The position numbers and the translations under genes are program-made. The notes under the pieces are model-generated. The model searched no databases and was not told the origin of the DNA. It was given only the letters and a program-made list of their open reading frames with translations. This document shows, piece after piece, positions 7,161 through 9,439 of a DNA stretch of 9,439 nt. Position 1 is the stretch's first letter, and every line of letters begins with the position of its first letter. The stretch is from an uncultured bacterium (GTDB lineage: Bacteria; Planctomycetota; UBA1135; GCA-002686595): assembly GCA_913058555.1 (NCBI GenBank), contig CAJXRJ010000252.1:1-9439 (forward strand), in the 5' to 3' direction.

Positions 7161-7284
7161 AGTACCGTGCCAGGATCGTTTTTTCGCTTTCGGCCGATGT
7201 TGCCCGACCGGCTTGGCAGCCGATGGGAACGCGACCCCACTGGTTGGATCAAAAGTGAAAGAATGATCCTGGCTCCGTGCATTT
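7161..7284. repeat. Palindromic repeat element, copy 3 (core reversed)
   Basis: Left arm AGTACCGTGCCAGGATCG, T-tract, CGCTTT (7161-7190); right arm AAAGTGAAAGAATGATCCTGG, then CTCCGTGCATTT (7252-7284). The core is 61 nt, as in copies 1 and 4. Its sequence matches the reverse complement of copy 4's core: CGGCC follows the left arm here, and GGATCAAAAG precedes the right arm. Within the 21-bp inner arms all three differences are transitions that remain G-U pairs in plus-strand RNA. It has one outer unit per side. It lies 60 nt beyond the stop codon of the beta-helix gene, so in that direction it could terminate transcription. Confidence 0.88.
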
Positions 7285-7347
7285 CGGAGAGTTGGGCGCG
7301 CGCGGGATGATGCGAGCGTAGCGGCGGGGCTGGAAGCCCCTTCCATC

Positions 7348-9084
7348 TCACTGCAACCAAACCAGAAGGCCATTCGTGAGGTTCGACGTCGGGATCGGCA
7401 CAAGCGTGTCCCGGTCGCGGTGCCAGACCTGGAAATGAAGACGGTCGCCGGGTCGTGCCGCAACCGAGGGCAATGGAAGCGCTGCGAGGTCGACCGAGAA
7501 CGTCACCGCCCCTTGCCCGTCCGTGGCACTGATTTGATTCTCGAACCTGCCGAATTGGGGGCCGAGGCAGAGCGTTCCCATCGAGTTGTTGTAGGCGGGC
7601 ACGTGGTCCCGTTGGCGCGAAACGACCAAGAGGCTGGTCACTACCGGAGGCAGATGGGCTGCGACGATGGTCAAGTCGTTCCGTGAGACCAGATGAGAGC
7701 CGAGTCCGCCGATCGTACCGATCGCACCCGTCGAGTTCTGATGACTGATGCATCGGGTGAGCCCGACCTGGCCCGCCTGGAACTCGAATGATCCAGCGTC
7801 CACCACGGGGCCAAAAGGGAGCGGAACTCCCTGATCCGGAATCGATAGGACATCCTGGAACCGCTCTCCGCCCACGACATCGACCACTACATTGGAAGGG
7901 ACCCGGGTCGAATCACCGATGTCGATGGCCGAGGACCCGGGCGCAAGCGAGAAGTCGCCACCGGACGCATCGATGAACCCTGGAGGGCCAGGGACGTTGT
8001 TGATGCCGCCCAAGTGGGCAGGGTGAACGACGGAGTGATTCAGGGACGCGTCTGGTGGCGCCTGAGCCTCCGCATTTTGGAGGCCGCTCGATCCAGTGTT
8101 ACCCCACACGATGCAGTTGTGGGCGCTGAGGTCGGTGGTCTCAAACTGGATTCCCGCGCGCGGGTCGTTCTCGGATCGATTCCTAGCGATGGTGCAATTG
8201 ATGAGTTCGACAGCGTCGCAGTCGTTGAACGCCAGTGCGCCGCCGTTGATGGTGTTGGCGATCACGGGGCCCCGAGTCCCGTTGCCGACGAAGCTACAGT
8301 TGACGAAATGCACGTCGGTGGCGTGGCTGGCACTGGCGGCCGCACCGACCCGCGCGACGTTGTCAGAGAACGTGCAATTCGTGATCCGCACATCCGCGCT
8401 TGAGCCCCAGATCTGGATGGCGCCGCCGAACCCCGTAGAGACGTTTTGCTCGAAGCTACAACGCACGAACTCCACATCGGCTGAGACGTAGACCGCGCCG
8501 CCCCCTGCGCTGCGATTGCGAACGAAGCGACAGTCGCGGACCATGGACGGACCGCTCCAGGTGGCCAGGGCGCCCCCTCGACCTCCACCCTGAACCGTGA
8601 CTTCCCCCTCTCCACCCGTGAGGGTCAGTCGATCGAGAGTGAAGCCGCCATTGAATGCCGATACCACAAACAGACTGTTCTCGGCCCGGTTCGACCAGTT
8701 CAAGAGGTCGTCGCCCAAGAGGTCCCCGCTGAGGACCGTGATGGCGGTCCCTGCGGACGGGCGCTCCGCTGGGGAGGTTTCGCCGCCGACAAAGCCACCC
8801 CACAGACGGTGCCGCCGGACCGGGAAGTACGCGAACCTCGCGGGACTCCCGGGCGCTCGACGTGGGATGTACGTGCCCTCTGCGATGTAGATGTCGCTTC
8901 CCTCGGGCGTGATCGACAACGCTTCGGCCAGGCCAGCAGAGCCCCGGAACGCATCGGACCAACTCGACCCGTCATTGGCCCCAGTTGTCAGCCCCGCGTG
9001 TACGAAGTAGACCCCCTGGCAGAACACTGGGGAACAGAGGGCAAGAACTGCCACCAACGCGGAAGGAAGAGCGCTGCGAAGCAT
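7348..9084 (-). CDS. Secreted parallel beta-helix protein, choice-of-anchor Q, shared C-terminal domain
   Basis: A 578-residue exported protein. The ATG at 9084 gives a classic signal peptide (MLRSALPSALVAVLALCSPVFCQ). The open frame runs on upstream through repeat copy 4, and an ATG at 9159 would add 25 residues, but these look non-coding. The mature protein opens with the motif typical of secreted beta-helix proteins (GANDGSSWSDAF, 35-46; IYIAEGTYIP, 65-74). Right-handed beta-helix coils follow (about 135-330), visible as spaced Asn/Cys repeats: VRDCRFVRNRS, FVRCSFEQN, ITNCTFSDN, FVNCSFVGN, LINCTIARN, AHNCIVWGN. Residues about 378-435 carry the choice-of-anchor Q pattern (FSLAPGSSAIDIGD ... 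VVDAGSFEF). Residues 441-578 are the C-terminal domain also found on the CotH protein and the edge protein. Such folds bind or cleave polysaccharides or act as adhesins; no catalytic residues are identifiable here. Confidence 0.9.
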   Translation of the reverse strand: MLRSALPSALVAVLALCSPVFCQGVYFVHAGLTTGANDGSSWSDAFRGSAGLAEALSITPEGSDIYIAEGTYIPRRAPGSPARFAYFPVRRHRLWGGFVGGETSPAERPSAGTAITVLSGDLLGDDLLNWSNRAENSLFVVSAFNGGFTLDRLTLTGGEGEVTVQGGGRGGALATWSGPSMVRDCRFVRNRSAGGGAVYVSADVEFVRCSFEQNVSTGFGGAIQIWGSSADVRITNCTFSDNVARVGAAASASHATDVHFVNCSFVGNGTRGPVIANTINGGALAFNDCDAVELINCTIARNRSENDPRAGIQFETTDLSAHNCIVWGNTGSSGLQNAEAQAPPDASLNHSVVHPAHLGGINNVPGPPGFIDASGGDFSLAPGSSAIDIGDSTRVPSNVVVDVVGGERFQDVLSIPDQGVPLPFGPVVDAGSFEFQAGQVGLTRCISHQNSTGAIGTIGGLGSHLVSRNDLTIVAAHLPPVVTSLLVVSRQRDHVPAYNNSMGTLCLGPQFGRFENQISATDGQGAVTFSVDLAALPLPSVAARPGDRLHFQVWHRDRDTLVPIPTSNLTNGLLVWLQ

Positions 9085-9168
9085 GGGGCTGCAACATCGA
9101 TCGAAAAGAGCCCTGAAGCCGCGCAATCCAATGGGCTGTCCGACGTTTCGATTCTCCATGGCAGTCAT

Positions 9169-9293
9169 AAAGTACGGTGCCAGGATCATCTTTTCGCTTT
9201 TGATCCCGGCGGTTGAGTCGCGATCACATGCGCTGCCCATCCGCAGATGCCGAGCTGGCCGAAAGTGAAAAAACGATCCTGGCTCGGTACTTG
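9169..9293. repeat. Palindromic repeat element, copy 4
   Basis: Left arm AAAGTACGGTGCCAGGATC, then ATCTTTTCGCTTT (9169-9200); right arm AAAGTGAAAAAACGATCCTGG, then CTCGGTACTT (9262-9292). The core is 61 nt and in the same orientation as copy 1 (TTGATCC at the left, CCGAAAG at the right). The inner 21-bp arms match at 18 positions. It lies between two tandem minus-strand genes. Its right end is 4 nt from the stop codon of the edge gene and its left end is 84 nt upstream of the beta-helix start codon. It could terminate the edge-gene transcript and so separate the two genes. Confidence 0.9.
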
Positions 9294-9296
9294 GGG

Positions 9297-9439
9297 TCAC
9301 ATGAAGGTGATGGAGATCCCATCGGTCAAATTGGAGGCCAGGACACCGCCCACGAGATCCCTGTGCCAGGCCTGGAAGTTCCAAGTATCCCCGGCAACCG
9401 CCGCCGTGAACCCGAACCCCTGGGGGATCTGTGTCAGGT
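9297..9439 (-). CDS. C-terminal fragment of a secreted protein with the shared C-terminal domain
   Basis: Only the last 46 codons and the TGA stop lie in the window; the gene continues past the right edge. The visible tail reads QGFGFTAAVAGDTWNFQAWH, RDLVGG, SNLTDGISITFM. It matches the end of the CotH protein (AGETWNYQLWFRD, TSNYSDGYAITFE) and of the beta-helix protein (PGDRLHFQVWHRD, TSNLTNGLLVWLQ), with Trp, Arg-Asp and SNxxxG aligned and the stop at the same distance. The protein upstream is therefore probably another exported surface protein; its main function cannot be seen. Confidence 0.75.
   Translation of the reverse strand, partial: LTQIPQGFGFTAAVAGDTWNFQAWHRDLVGGVLASNLTDGISITFM

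Noticed and set aside
6820..7258. Small plus-strand ORFs after the CotH gene
   Set aside because: They overlap the predicted terminator and repeat copy 3. Their translations are low in recognisable structure, and no ribosome-binding site supports them.
1474..9293. A CRISPR array
   Set aside because: The repeats are palindromic elements kilobases apart, not closely spaced direct repeats with unique spacers.
9085..9384. N-terminal extension of the beta-helix protein to 9384
   Set aside because: The extension crosses repeat copy 4 and the tail of the edge gene. The signal peptide at 9084 explains the start better.

Overview
This 9.4 kb window is GC-rich chromosomal DNA that most resembles a member of the Planctomycetota. 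That placement rests on recalled protein style, not on a search: a secreted CotH-like protein with a lamin-tail domain, a secreted parallel beta-helix protein, two predicted lipoproteins, and one shared C-terminal domain on three exported proteins. It is a draft-assembly contig end: bases 1-29 are the tail of the Illumina Nextera transposase adapter, not biology.

Layout. Bases 30-525 hold no gene I can support. A short ORF (526-900, +) encodes the zinc-ribbon and helix-turn-helix head of a transposase-like protein and looks truncated. A small lipoprotein gene (1013-1474, +) consists of little more than a SecD/SecF 'P1 head' domain. It converges on a long lipoprotein gene (1637-3838, -) with a TPR/HEAT-like helical N-terminal half and a C-terminal tail resembling a degenerate LytM/M23 fold. 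Divergent from this is the CotH/lamin-tail gene (4233-6749, +), ended by a hairpin terminator. It converges on a beta-helix gene with a choice-of-anchor-Q motif (7348-9084, -). A second minus-strand gene enters from the right edge (9297-9439), and only its C-terminal 46 codons are present.

The most striking feature is non-coding. Each of the four intergenic gaps from 1474 rightward holds one copy of a palindromic element (1474-1632, 3943-4072, 7161-7284, 9169-9293). Each has arms built on the pattern AGTACGGTGCCAGGATCG-T-rich-CGCTTT. Three copies enclose a core of exactly 61 nt. In one of them the core is reversed while the outer arm sequences are not. The fourth has a 40-nt core that makes a nearly perfect 60-bp palindrome. 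Copies 1 and 2 carry tandem 13-bp units at their ends, and copies 1 and 4 end 4-5 nt from a stop codon. I read these as a dispersed, non-autonomous palindromic repeat (REP/MITE-like) family that may also act as terminators. I do not recognise it as a named family.

How the genes may work together: the proteins are predicted to be exported or lipid-anchored. The CotH, beta-helix and edge proteins end in the same roughly 135-residue domain, which points to a shared surface-attachment or sorting route. Nothing here shows a metabolic pathway or a conventional operon.
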